In this document: one piece after another, positions 1 through 9,681 of the stretch
How the letters are laid out: the number at the start of each line of letters is the position of its first letter
How positions within the stretch are numbered: position 1 is the stretch's first letter
Assembly: GCF_963667735.1 (NCBI RefSeq)
Contig: NZ_OY763919.1
Location: 1,737,539-1,801,538, forward strand
Length of the DNA: 64,000 nt
Direction of reading: 5' to 3'
Source of the DNA: an uncultured Methanoregula sp.
GTDB taxonomy: Archaea > Halobacteriota > Methanomicrobia > Methanomicrobiales > Methanospirillaceae
Program-made: the position numbers and the translations under genes
The notes under the pieces: model-generated
Told to the model about the DNA's origin: nothing
The model's database searches: none
Seen by the model: only the letters and a program-made list of their open reading frames with translations

Positions 1-249
1 ATGCCGCCGGAGTCCACCAACACCAACATCTACCACCTCAATGCAAAAGACCGCAAGAGGTTAAAAGTCGAGATGCTCCCGGCGAGCTTAGCAGAGGCAA
101 ACGCAGCGCTCCTGAAAGACGAAGTGATCTGCAATACCCTTGGCGAGCATGTGGTGACCAACCTCACCCGCATTGCCGAGATGGAAACCGATGCCTTCCG
201 GCTCGCGGTCCACCCGTGGGAACTGGAAAGGTACCTGGCAACCTACTAA
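1..249 (+). CDS. glnA: glutamine synthetase, C-terminal end (partial)
   Basis: This is the last 82 residues of a type I glutamine synthetase (glutamate + NH3 + ATP to glutamine). The frame is open to the left edge, so the gene starts outside the window and the first ATG seen is probably internal. The tail matches the family C-terminus: a segment on not letting residues drop out (LPASLAEA), GEHVV, and the closing HPWELERYL motif. It is followed on the same strand by two ammonium transporters and glnK, the expected nitrogen-assimilation neighbourhood. The adenylylation-loop region of the enzyme is not visible here. Confidence 0.9.
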   Translation: MPPESTNTNIYHLNAKDRKRLKVEMLPASLAEANAALLKDEVICNTLGEHVVTNLTRIAEMETDAFRLAVHPWELERYLATY

Positions 250-377
250 TCAAAAAATTTTTTAGAATTTTCGGCGATGTTTGGACTTGTAATCCCGTAA
301 CGGTCGGCCGATCGTTCTGTTAATTCTCTCAAGCCCGGGCTATGGCTCAATGGTGAGTGGACACGGAGTGTCACTCA

Positions 378-399
378 GGATCAATTTGGGATTTGATCC
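378..399. promoter_or_regulatory. inverted repeat upstream of amtB1
   Basis: GGATCAA (378-384) and TTGATCC (393-399) form a perfect 7-bp dyad with an 8-nt spacer, about 50 bp before the amtB1 start. It could be an operator or a leader hairpin. It does not match the GGAA-N6-TTCC form found upstream of amtB2. The remainder of the 250-447 gap shows no gene. Confidence 0.35.
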
Positions 400-447
400 G
401 GCCGGATGAAACAGAACCTCTGCAGATTCTCAAATACGGTGATTACT

Positions 448-1644
448 ATGGCGATGGATACTGGTGTAACCTGCTGGCTTCTCGTATCAGCACTGCTTGT
501 CATGCTGATGACTCCCGGTGTCGGCCTTTTTTATGGCGGACTTGTTCGAAAGAAGAATTTCATCTCGATGATTGCGCTCTCGTTTGTGAGCCTGGCGCTC
601 GCGAGCATCCATTGGATCCTGATCGGGTACTCGCTTGCATTCGGGCCGGATGTCGGGGGGTTCATCGGGAACCTGGATTATCTCGGGTTATCCGGAGTGA
701 GTGCAAGTGCCGGGACGGGAACCTATCCCCCGCTCGTCTTCATGGCGTTCCAGCTCTTCTTTGCAGCGGTGACTGTGACGATTGTCACCTCGGCAGTTGC
801 TGAGCGGATCAAACTCTCCTCCTATATTGTCTTCTCGCTTGTCTGGCTCACGGTCGTGTATTGCCCTCTTGCACACTGGGCCTGGGGGGGCGGATGGGCG
901 CAGCAGATGGGACTCATCGATTTTGCCGGGGGAACGGTTGTTGAGATCTGTTCCGGGTTTGCAGCTCTTGCGCTCGCTCTTGTCATCGGGCGCCGGGCCG
1001 GCTTCGGGGAGCATGCCCTTGAGCCCCACAATATCCCGATAGCTCTTCTGGGTGCAGCGCTCCTCTGGTTCGGCTGGTTCGGGTTCAATGCGGGCAGTGC
1101 TCTTGCCGTGAACAGCAGTGCGGCAATTGCCTTTGTCAATACCAACACTGCCGCTGCAGCCGGTACCCTTGCCTGGATGGTTGCGAGCTGGTACCGCGGC
1201 AAGCCCAGCTCCCTGGGGATGGTGAGCGGCGCTATTGCCGGGATGGTGGCGATCACGCCCGCCGCCGGTTTTGTCACACCGCTTGTTGCCGTGCTTATCG
1301 GGGCGGTTGCCGGTGTGCTCTGCTATTACATGATGCTTGTACGGATCTCCAAAAAGCTGGACGAGAGTCTCGATGCCTGGGCAATCCATGGCATGGGCGG
1401 GCTCTGGGGAACGCTTGCAACCGGCATCTTTGCAGCAGCAGCTATCGGTGGATTCACCGGTCTTCTGGAAGGAAATTCCTCGCAGTTCCTCTACAATGCC
1501 GTGGGGGCATTTGCAGCTCTTGCGTATGCGTTTGTCGTCACCTGGATCATCGGCATCGCGATCGATCGGACGATCGGCCTGCGCGTAACCGCGGATGAAG
1601 AGTACGTGGGTCTTGATATCTGCCAGCATGGGGAACGGGCCTAG
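448..1644 (+). CDS. amt: ammonium transporter AmtB, copy 1
   Basis: Membrane ammonium channel of the Amt/Mep/Rh family, 398 residues with about 11 hydrophobic segments. Family hallmarks are [10 protein letters not shown] near the N-terminus, [21 protein letters not shown] and [14 protein letters not shown]. The start at 448 (MAMDTG) is chosen because it aligns with the start of the second copy and has a GGTGA Shine-Dalgarno 7 nt upstream; the frame extends upstream to 406 without family similarity. A notable oddity: the first pore 'twin histidine' is Glu166 (GGTVVEI) whereas copy 2 has His; the second twin His (His314) is kept. It may be read with glnA or from its own promoter. Confidence 0.95.
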   Translation: MAMDTGVTCWLLVSALLVMLMTPGVGLFYGGLVRKKNFISMIALSFVSLALASIHWILIGYSLAFGPDVGGFIGNLDYLGLSGVSASAGTGTYPPLVFMAFQLFFAAVTVTIVTSAVAERIKLSSYIVFSLVWLTVVYCPLAHWAWGGGWAQQMGLIDFAGGTVVEICSGFAALALALVIGRRAGFGEHALEPHNIPIALLGAALLWFGWFGFNAGSALAVNSSAAIAFVNTNTAAAAGTLAWMVASWYRGKPSSLGMVSGAIAGMVAITPAAGFVTPLVAVLIGAVAGVLCYYMMLVRISKKLDESLDAWAIHGMGGLWGTLATGIFAAAAIGGFTGLLEGNSSQFLYNAVGAFAALAYAFVVTWIIGIAIDRTIGLRVTADEEYVGLDICQHGERA

Positions 1645-1697
1645 AGAAGTCATATCCCGTATCTCTTTTTCGTCCTGTAATCGTCAGTGATGTATTG

Positions 1698-1717
1698 CCG
1701 GAATTTCCGGTTTTTTT
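1698..1717 (+). terminator. terminator after amtB1
   Basis: CCGGAATTTCCGG (1698-1710), a short palindrome, is followed directly by seven T residues. It lies 54 bp after the amtB1 stop and separates it from the amtB2-glnK unit. Confidence 0.55.
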
Positions 1718-1783
1718 GTAATGTTCCCTTTTCTCATCCAGCGCTTTTTTGCGGTTTTCTTATCCGGTAAATTGCAGAATTAG

Positions 1784-1814
1784 AAATATTTTTAAGTGTA
1801 GGAATACAATTTCC
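1784..1814 (+). promoter_or_regulatory. amtB2-glnK promoter with NrpR-type operator
   Basis: A TATA-like element lies at 1784-1795 (AAATATTTTTAA). Immediately downstream, GGAA-TACAAT-TTCC (1801-1814) fits the GGAA-N6-TTCC operator known for the archaeal nitrogen repressor NrpR in Methanococcus. The wider dyad TGTAGGAA/TTCCTACA encloses it. Its place between TATA and the expected start of transcription (near 1815) suits a repressor site. Assignment to NrpR is inference; nrpR itself is not in the window. Confidence 0.6.
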
Positions 1815-1861
1815 TTCCTACAATTGTACCAACCCTATGATTACACAAAGCAGAGCAGAAC

Positions 1862-1960
1862 AGGAGTAAGAATCTCTGGCCTGGTATCCGCCGATTCCCC
1901 GGACTTGAAATCCGGCATGGGCGTTCTGGTTCAGATTCACTCCTTCTCCGGTCTGGAGAA
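1862..1960 (+). promoter_or_regulatory. structured 5' leader of amtB2-glnK
   Basis: AGGAGT+GAATCT (1862-1867, 1870-1875) pairs with AGATTC+ACTCCT (1933-1944), giving a 12-bp stem with a 2-nt bulge. Inside are CGCC/GGCG (1889-1892 with 1920-1923) and CCGGA/TCCGG (1899-1903 with 1911-1915) around the 7-nt loop CTTGAAA. A second hairpin, TTCTCC-GGTCT-GGAGAA, follows at 1944-1960. No T-run follows, so it is not a simple terminator. The element ends about 48 bp before the amtB2 start, in a predicted leader of about 190 nt. It could be a riboswitch, attenuator or small-RNA target. Confidence 0.5.
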
Positions 1961-2008
1961 TGATTAAGAGCAGAAACAACAATGCAAAACTGGTTACAGG
2001 TGAATTGA

Positions 2009-3570
<1,562 letters not shown>

Positions 3571-3581
3571 ATCTCTTTTTT

Positions 3582-4730
3582 TTATTTCCGCGGCCGTTCG
3601 CTGATGGAAAAGGCGTCCAGCACTTCGAGCGTTATCCGGGCCCCGAGCGTGGGCTGGATGGTCTCAAGCCAGAGGAAGAATCCCACCTTTGGGGGGGTCG
3701 GGCGCTCGAATTTGAAATGCCCGTCTTTCATCTGGATGAGCTTGTGGTATTCCTTCTTCTGCCGCGATCGCAGGTAGATGATCAGTTCATAGCCCGGAAG
3801 GTCGGTAGCGACAATCGCTTTTGAATAGAGTTTCGGGAACTCTTCAAACGTGATCTTCTTCCCCTTTACGGTAATCCCGTACGTGTCGCATACAGCTTTT
3901 ATTGCCGGGGGGAAGAGTCCGCCGTACAGGACTTTTTTTACCAGTTGTCCGGTCGTTTCGGTAATCTCCGGGCAGATCCGGCCCGGTTTGTGCGCAATCT
4001 CCGTAAAGATCCTGTTCTTGACTTCATCGTGGTAGCGCTTGTAATCGAACGGGTGTTTCATCGGGATCTCGGTTGCCCGGATCAGCTTGGGATGGTTCTC
4101 GGGAAGGTTGTAGATGATGCGGGGGCGGTAATGCTTGACAAGCGATTTGATCTCCTCGCAGGAACTGGTGTGGATGATCGCGTTGGTCTTGTCTTTTGCA
4201 AGCCGCTTGACAACGGAATAATTCGAGAGATCGAATGACGAGACGAGCAAAAACGGGGTAATCTTCTGCCCATAGAGGTACCCGAGCAGTTTTTTCTTGT
4301 ACGCGATCTCCACTTCGAACTCCTTGAGATCGGAGGGCGAGGTGACGACTTCGGCAAAAGCCACGTGATTGTCCCGGTCCACGAGCATCATGTCGAATTC
4401 GGCAAGATCCTGGCCGTTCCCCCTCACCGTGATGTCGCCGTATTTTGAATAGAACAGGCCGTTCTGGCCGATCCGGACATCCCCGCGATTCGGGGGGGCG
4501 TCGGCCCCTTTCATTGCCAGGTATTTTATGGCATCGGTCTTTTTTGAGATGTCCAGGAACATCTCGTACACGATTGCCTCGAACCAGCGGCCTTCAGCAG
4601 TCCGCATCGGTTCGATATCCGGGGAAAATAATTTTTTCCGCTCGATCTTGTTCATGTGCCGCGTGGCATTGATAGCGATTGCCGCTGTCGGTTTGAAGTG
4701 CCTGAAATTGGAATTGAGCCACGGGATCAT
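3582..4730 (-). CDS. unknown protein with possible PD-(D/E)XK nuclease-like core
   Basis: 382-residue soluble protein that I do not recognise. The N-terminal half has a pattern reminiscent of the restriction-endonuclease-like fold: GRWFEAIVYEMF (helix with Glu), then DLAEFDMMLVDRDNHVAFAEVV (strand-Asp-turn-strand-Glu-x-Val). A true nuclease would normally have Lys in the last position (ExK), which is Val here, so activity is doubtful. The C-terminal half is rich in Lys/Arg and Tyr. It converges with glnK (11 bp between stops). The 5' start is uncertain; an internal Met just before TAEGRWFEA is possible. Fold assignment is a guess from motif spacing. Confidence 0.7.
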   Translation of the reverse strand: MIPWLNSNFRHFKPTAAIAINATRHMNKIERKKLFSPDIEPMRTAEGRWFEAIVYEMFLDISKKTDAIKYLAMKGADAPPNRGDVRIGQNGLFYSKYGDITVRGNGQDLAEFDMMLVDRDNHVAFAEVVTSPSDLKEFEVEIAYKKKLLGYLYGQKITPFLLVSSFDLSNYSVVKRLAKDKTNAIIHTSSCEEIKSLVKHYRPRIIYNLPENHPKLIRATEIPMKHPFDYKRYHDEVKNRIFTEIAHKPGRICPEITETTGQLVKKVLYGGLFPPAIKAVCDTYGITVKGKKITFEEFPKLYSKAIVATDLPGYELIIYLRSRQKKEYHKLIQMKDGHFKFERPTPPKVGFFLWLETIQPTLGARITLEVLDAFSISERPRK

Positions 4731-4922
4731 GATAGCAGTAAAGAATCTCTGCCGTAATAGTAGATAACAATCTTCCCTGATTCCTTGAAAATCCGCAGTG
4801 CTCTCAGATCTCAGGAAAAATCCCCTTAATAGAAAACTATATATTTTAAAGAAAGAAATTGCCTTCGTACCTCAGATCTGTTCACTACTACAGGCCTGGG
4901 ATCAGGGAATGGGGAGGGAACA

Positions 4923-5282
4923 ATGCCTACTGCAAAAAAGATCGGCGGCATCGAACCCCTGCCACGGTATATCATGCCGGATGCATCGGTTCCTGCGTAT
5001 GATGAGATTATGGAGCAGCTCCAGGAATATCACCGTTCGCTCATCGGATCGTCCTACTTCTATGTCCGGACTGAGAATGACAGGATAAGCCTGTGCCGGA
5101 TCGTGCCCGGTGCGGGAAAACTATTCTTCCACGAAGTTGTTGATCATGAAAAACACGGGATATCCGAAGATGACCTGGAAGAGGCCGTCTCGCAGGGCGA
5201 GGGATCATTCACCACGCCCGGTTATTATCCTGTATCAGCACATATCGAGACGAAGCTAAGGGTGCTGCTGGATTATCCGTGA
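4923..5282 (+). CDS. hypothetical protein, 119 residues
   Basis: Small acidic soluble protein with no signal peptide or membrane segment; not recognised. The GGGGAGGGAACA Shine-Dalgarno just before the ATG supports translation and this start. The sequence has an N-terminal Pro-rich stretch (LPRYIMPDASVP), a helix with EEL/QEY character and an acidic mid-part (SEDDLEEAVSQGEG). It is alone between the convergent or divergent neighbours, with an A+T-rich tract upstream (TATA-like ATATATTTTAAAG near 4838). Confidence 0.65.
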   Translation: MPTAKKIGGIEPLPRYIMPDASVPAYDEIMEQLQEYHRSLIGSSYFYVRTENDRISLCRIVPGAGKLFFHEVVDHEKHGISEDDLEEAVSQGEGSFTTPGYYPVSAHIETKLRVLLDYP

Positions 5283-5887
5283 AATTACAAAATATTTTTT
5301 TTCAGTTTTTATGTTGGGGATGGGTTGGATCAAACCACTGCGCCGTGAGTTCTCAACATCAAGAATAAAAATGCTTACTCCACCAGACCCCCAGTTCGGG
5401 GGGGTTTACCGTTGGGAGGTGAATCTTAATATTGCGTTTTTGACCCGTGAGGGGTGAACCTCCATTTTCCGGAAAAAAGGAAATCCGGGCGCGCAAAGGG
5501 CTCTGTTTCATCTTTTCCTTAGGATCGCGACCGGATCATTTTGGCCTTTTTAGGGGGAGTTTTTCGGAGAAACGTACTATCGTTTCGGATTGCCCAACCG
5601 GGGGTTATACGCTGAGAATAACCAGGGAGTGTATATCTGTTCCAGCAGAGGTTCGGGACATGGGGCGTATTTCTGGTTCCGGGGGGATATGCCAAGGAAA
5701 CGCGGTTTCGGGGTCTTAGGGGCATTAATAGTCTGCCCTTTGTCACATGAGGTTGGATAGAAATGAGATCCTGTTGATTTACGTACAGGCAGAATATCGC
5801 TGAAGTTTTTCCATCAAGAGTTCTGATAGATACAATCTGTCTTTTGTTAAATACGTGTAATCATTTGGAATAATATGGGTTTTTCCC
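5283..5887. other. intergenic region without a supported gene
   Basis: About 600 bp with no convincing gene. Short open frames here (for example 5447-5719 on + and 5519-5746 on -) have no Shine-Dalgarno, no family likeness and atypical composition. A C-run/G-run hairpin (ACCCCC 5387-5392 with GGGGGT 5400-5405) is the only clear structure. Confidence 0.5.
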
Positions 5888-5916
5888 AAAAAAAAATCAC
5901 CGGGGTCATCCCCCGG
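5888..5916 (-). terminator. intrinsic-type terminator of the glutamate synthase gene
   Basis: Read on the minus strand, CCGGGG/CCCCGG arms (5911-5916 and 5900-5905) with a 5-nt loop are followed by a run of nine T residues (A on +, 5888-5896). It lies 32 bp after the stop of the glutamate synthase gene. Confidence 0.7.
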
Positions 5917-5948
5917 CAAGCAGACGTAATCGACCGAAATGTCAGCGT

Positions 5949-7538
5949 TCAGTCGAGCAGCTGGCCCATGGCCTCGTCGTACCGGGCGGACATGACGTAT
6001 TCGATGCCCGATACGCCGGCTGCTTCCTCGGTCAGTGCCATCAGGTCGTCGCGGGTGATGGTCGAGAGCCGGAAGTTCCTGCTGCCCGCCATGAGCTGCT
6101 GGAGTCCGGTGCGGAACTTGGATGCATAGGTGTAGACCCCGACTGCGCCCATGGGGATCTCCTTCATCTTGGTGCCGTACTTCTCCTTGAGCTCTTCGTA
6201 GCAGACAAAGATCTCGTTGATATTGTTGCCGTACTTCGAGACGGACTTGGGCAGGTCGCCTTCCTTTACCCACTTCTCGATGTTCTTGCCCACAAATCCG
6301 GGGATCATGAGGCCGCGGCCCATGCAGACCGCCTTGAAGTACGGGCTGCCCATGGCAAGTGCCTTGAAGACGCCGGGCTCATCGGAGAACCCACCGGCCA
6401 TGGCGAGGTCGGGGACGCGGTAGCCCTTCTTCTCGAGTTTCTGGGCAAACTCATAGGTGAGCGCCTGCAGGTAGAACGTCGGGATACCCCACTCGTTCAT
6501 CATCGGCCAGGGGCTCATGCCGGTACCGCCGGGTGCACCGTCGATGGTCAGGAGATCGATCTTGGCTTCCGAGCAGTAGCGCAGCGCCATGGCGAGTTCG
6601 ACCATGGAGTACGCGCCGGTCTTTAAGGTCACGCGCTTGAAACCGATGTCGCGGAGCCGGTCGATCTCTTCGAGGAAACCCTCCTTGGTTACAAAGCCGA
6701 GCCGGGAGTGGCGCTCGAATTCCTTGATGGCGCCGGCCTTGAAGGCCGCCTGGTTCTCTTTTAAGGTCGGGTCCGGGAGGACGATGTAGCCGCGCTTCTT
6801 GAGCTCGATTGCGCGTTCCAGGGTCTTGACCTTGATCTCGCCGCCAATGCATTTCGCGCCCTGTCCCCACTTGAGCTCGATGGTGTCGAGATTGTGCTTG
6901 CTTGCAACGTACTCGGCAACGCCAAGCCGGGTGTCCTCGACGTTCATCTGAACGAGGATCTCACCGTACTTGTTGTGGAATTTCTTGTACAGGCTGATCC
7001 GGCGGTCCATCTCGGGCGACTCCTTGACTTTTTTCTTGGCGTCGAGTTTCAGGCCGGGGTCGATACCGCAGACGTTCTCACCGCAGACAAGGGTGATGCC
7101 TGAGATCGCTGCACCGACAGCGAAGTGCTCCCAGTTTGCCCGTGCTATCTCGGTTGAACCGAGTGCCCCGGTAAAGATCGGGACTTTCATTGCGACTTTC
7201 TTGCTCCAGCCGTATTCGGTCTCGGTATCAACGGAGGAGAAAACCGCTGAGTCCGGGCCTATCTCGGTTCCTTCGGGAAGACCTTTTGCCCCCTCTGCAT
7301 ATCCCTGGATATTGAGGTGGGAGTAATCGATCGGGTAGTTCTTGTCCGCGCCTGCGGTGATCTCGCCGAACGGGCCGGGGTACAGGACTTCCCTGCCGCG
7401 GAATGAGGCTAACCAGATCTCACAGCTGCCCTTGCATCCGTCAAGGCAGCGGGTACAGATACCTGAACACGGGGCAACATTCCGGGACCGGTTGACCGTT
7501 CCCGTTGCCTCGTTCGCATTTGGCTGTCTAAGATTCAT
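5949..7538 (-). CDS. gltB: archaeal glutamate synthase core domain protein
   Basis: FMN-binding glutamate synthase family protein (529 residues), corresponding to the synthase domain of GltB without the N-terminal glutaminase. It would make glutamate from 2-oxoglutarate and ammonia delivered by partner subunits. Near the N-terminus is a cysteine cluster CSGICTRCLDGCKGSC, a probable Fe-S site; the barrel contains ELKWGQGAKCIGGEI, TIDGAPGGTGMSPW and the AGGFSDEPG/AMGSPYFKAVCMGRG phosphate-binding region. Start 7538 (MNLRQPN) is chosen for its AGAGGAAGTG Shine-Dalgarno; the frame runs upstream to 7619 without family likeness. The amidotransferase partner is not in the window. Confidence 0.9.
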   Translation of the reverse strand: MNLRQPNANEATGTVNRSRNVAPCSGICTRCLDGCKGSCEIWLASFRGREVLYPGPFGEITAGADKNYPIDYSHLNIQGYAEGAKGLPEGTEIGPDSAVFSSVDTETEYGWSKKVAMKVPIFTGALGSTEIARANWEHFAVGAAISGITLVCGENVCGIDPGLKLDAKKKVKESPEMDRRISLYKKFHNKYGEILVQMNVEDTRLGVAEYVASKHNLDTIELKWGQGAKCIGGEIKVKTLERAIELKKRGYIVLPDPTLKENQAAFKAGAIKEFERHSRLGFVTKEGFLEEIDRLRDIGFKRVTLKTGAYSMVELAMALRYCSEAKIDLLTIDGAPGGTGMSPWPMMNEWGIPTFYLQALTYEFAQKLEKKGYRVPDLAMAGGFSDEPGVFKALAMGSPYFKAVCMGRGLMIPGFVGKNIEKWVKEGDLPKSVSKYGNNINEIFVCYEELKEKYGTKMKEIPMGAVGVYTYASKFRTGLQQLMAGSRNFRLSTITRDDLMALTEEAAGVSGIEYVMSARYDEAMGQLLD

Positions 7539-7659
7539 GAATACACTTCCTCTTGAAATTGCTGTAAAATTCCTTGGTGAAAACACGAAGGATATGTTTG
7601 AGCGAATTACTGATCTCAAACAATTTTGTTTAAAATCTATTCGCTAATAAGCGCTTGCT

Positions 7660-7712
7660 TTCCACCATCTTATAAGTCTTTTGATTTTTTTTGATGGTGG
7701 AATAGAACTTCC
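7660..7712 (-). promoter_or_regulatory. glutamate synthase promoter with dyad and NrpR-type site
   Basis: A perfect 10-bp inverted repeat, TTCCACCATC (7660-7669) and GATGGTGGAA (7693-7702), brackets a TATA-like TTATAAG (7670-7676). Overlapping its distal arm is GGAA-TAGAAC-TTCC (7699-7712), again the GGAA-N6-TTCC form seen upstream of amtB2. The predicted leader to the gene start at 7538 is about 100 nt. Control by NrpR is inferred from the motif and the nitrogen function of the gene. Confidence 0.5.
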
Positions 7713-7781
7713 ATCCAATTTTCTCTGAAAAATGAACAAAAAAATCAAAAATCTGAAAAAAGGAACTATGCGAATTAAAAA

Positions 7782-8888
7782 TCAGATTGTTATGAGATCG
7801 TACATCCGCGACCCCATCCCGATCTCTTCTGCATATTCCAGCTGCCGGCAGCCGTCCGTCTGCGGGTGGACGCCTTTGAACTTGTCTTCGCCTTGGTGAT
7901 GGTGGGCGGTCAGATCCGAGTCCTCGTATCCCTGCTGCTGGTTCACGAGATCGAAACTTGCAGCATCGATGGCAACCGGGTCCTTCGATGCAAGGATGCC
8001 GATATCCGCAACGATCGGCGCATCGCTGAACGGGAAGCAGTCGCACTCCGGGGTGATCCGGATGAGGAAGTTCATGTACCCCACTTTGTTCTCTTTTCCA
8101 AGGACCGCCCCGTAGGCATATTCGACCATCCGCTCCATGAACTGCGGGATCTCGGTCTCCCAGTCGATATCGATGGCATTTTCCGGGCACGCGTGCATGC
8201 ATTCGAAACAGCCGATGCAGAGATCGCGGTCAAGTACCGACTTTTTCTGCTTTACGGTTATCGCTTTCTCCGGGCAGACTTTCATGCAGGATGCACATCC
8301 CGTGCATCTCTCCGAGATCGTGAACGGCCGGGCATTATGCTGGGCCCGTTTCCCCTCCGGGGGAGCACACCCCATGGCAAGGTTCTTGATGGCCCCGCCA
8401 AAGCCGGATACTATGTGACCCTTGAAATGACTGAGCACGATCAGGCTGTCGGCGGCCGCAATATCACCGGCGATCGAGACCTCGTTGAAATGTTTCTTCC
8501 CGATTGCGACCTTCCGGATATTTTTCCCGTTGAGCCCGTCGGCAATTATCACCGGTGCGCCTGCAACCGCATAATCGAATCCGTGAAGAATTGCGGTTCC
8601 TATGTGCTCGACCGCATTCGACCGGCCGCCAAGGTACAGCGTGTTCGTGTCCGTCAGGAACGGCAGGGCCTTGCACTCTTTTACTTTCTCCACAACCTGC
8701 CGGACATAGACCGGGCTGATGAACCCGTCGCTGCCCACCTCGCCGAAATGGAGTTTTATCGCTGTCTTCTCCCCATGTCCGAGAAGCTCAGAAAAACCGG
8801 CGCGATCGAACAGCCGCTGCACCTTGGCTGTTGTCGATTCCTTCTCTGAATGCGCTCGTATGGAAGCAAAGTAGACCGGGCTTTTCAT
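7782..8888 (-). CDS. DUF362 protein with two 4Fe-4S clusters
   Basis: 368-residue cytoplasmic protein. The N-terminal DUF362 region (KLHFGE, LSHFKGHIVSGFGGAIKNLAMG) is followed by two ferredoxin-type motifs, CTGCASCMKVCPEKAI and CIGCFECMHACPENAI (about residues 200-245), then a C-terminal part with DPVAIDAASFDLVN. Such proteins occur widely in anaerobes and their reaction is not established; a redox or metal-centre role is likely. It lies upstream of the glutamate synthase on the same strand, but a 243-bp gap with its own promoter separates them. The ATG at 8888 gives the family N-terminus. Confidence 0.85.
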   Translation of the reverse strand: MKSPVYFASIRAHSEKESTTAKVQRLFDRAGFSELLGHGEKTAIKLHFGEVGSDGFISPVYVRQVVEKVKECKALPFLTDTNTLYLGGRSNAVEHIGTAILHGFDYAVAGAPVIIADGLNGKNIRKVAIGKKHFNEVSIAGDIAAADSLIVLSHFKGHIVSGFGGAIKNLAMGCAPPEGKRAQHNARPFTISERCTGCASCMKVCPEKAITVKQKKSVLDRDLCIGCFECMHACPENAIDIDWETEIPQFMERMVEYAYGAVLGKENKVGYMNFLIRITPECDCFPFSDAPIVADIGILASKDPVAIDAASFDLVNQQQGYEDSDLTAHHHQGEDKFKGVHPQTDGCRQLEYAEEIGMGSRMYDLITI

Positions 8889-9059
8889 GGATGCATCTCT
8901 CCTCTGACAGGAGTATTCTCGCCCGGAGTAGTAGAATTGATCGGTCTTTTTTGACCTGCCCTTTTTACCTGCCCGGTGGAATCAGCGTTAAGGGCTTCCC
9001 GTCCCACAAGCGGAGTGATGAAAAACTAAAAAAAAACCTGAGAGAAAAAAGAGAAGGAA

Positions 9060-9548
9060 TTATTCCCGCTTGCCGAGATGGTGATCGAGGTAGAAGAGGT
9101 GGCCGGGAACATCGCCGACAATTTTTATCTGGTTTAAGATATCGAGCGCCTGTTCCTCCTCTTCAACCTGCTCTTTGACAAACCACTGGAGCATCTCGAA
9201 CGTGGCATGATCCTTCTCCTTGATCGCAAGATCAACGAGTGCGTTTATCATCCCGGTCACTTTCTGCTCATGGGAATAGACTTCTTCAAAGACTTTTCCG
9301 GCGGAAGTCCACTTGGCTTTCGGGGCTTCGATCTCCCCAAGCGTGACCTTGCCGCCCCTCGCATGGATGAAATCGTAAATCTTCTCGGCATGCGCCCGCT
9401 CTTCCTTTGCCTGGACCCGCAACCATTTTGCAAACCCCTTCATGCTGGTGGTCTCACAATAGGCGGACATAGCAAGGTACAGGTACGCCGAGTAATACTC
9501 GCGGTTGACCTGTTTGTTTAACGCTTCTTCCATGGTTTTGGAAATCAT
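9060..9548 (-). CDS. ftnA: ferritin
   Basis: Iron-storage ferritin of 162 residues, non-haem type. Ferroxidase residues are visible in the four-helix bundle: Glu in NREYYSAYLYL, Glu and His in KEERAHAEKIYDF, and Glu in VKEQVEEEEQALDI. The ferritin would oxidise and store iron and limit oxygen damage. Start 9548 (MISKTMEEALN) is preferred because GGGAG lies 8 nt upstream; an ATG at 9575 is in frame but has a poorer site. Stand-alone gene. Confidence 0.92.
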   Translation of the reverse strand: MISKTMEEALNKQVNREYYSAYLYLAMSAYCETTSMKGFAKWLRVQAKEERAHAEKIYDFIHARGGKVTLGEIEAPKAKWTSAGKVFEEVYSHEQKVTGMINALVDLAIKEKDHATFEMLQWFVKEQVEEEEQALDILNQIKIVGDVPGHLFYLDHHLGKRE

Positions 9549-9681
9549 ACCAGTTACTCCCTGATGAACGTTCATTGGTTTTCCGTTTTATAATGCTTTC
9601 GTATGGCGGCAATTCATCAGGAACTGCGGTTTTACAAAAAGAAAAAAAAGGAAAAGAGCAGGAAAAATGAGGCCGGGGAAA

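Noticed and set aside
1876-1944. tRNA-Ser-like anticodon arm (CCGGA-CTTGAAA-TCCGG) in the amtB2 leader
   Set aside because: The arm fits a TGA anticodon loop, but acceptor and T-stem do not pair in tRNA geometry; the outer stem is a longer, bulged helix. Treated as a leader structure instead.
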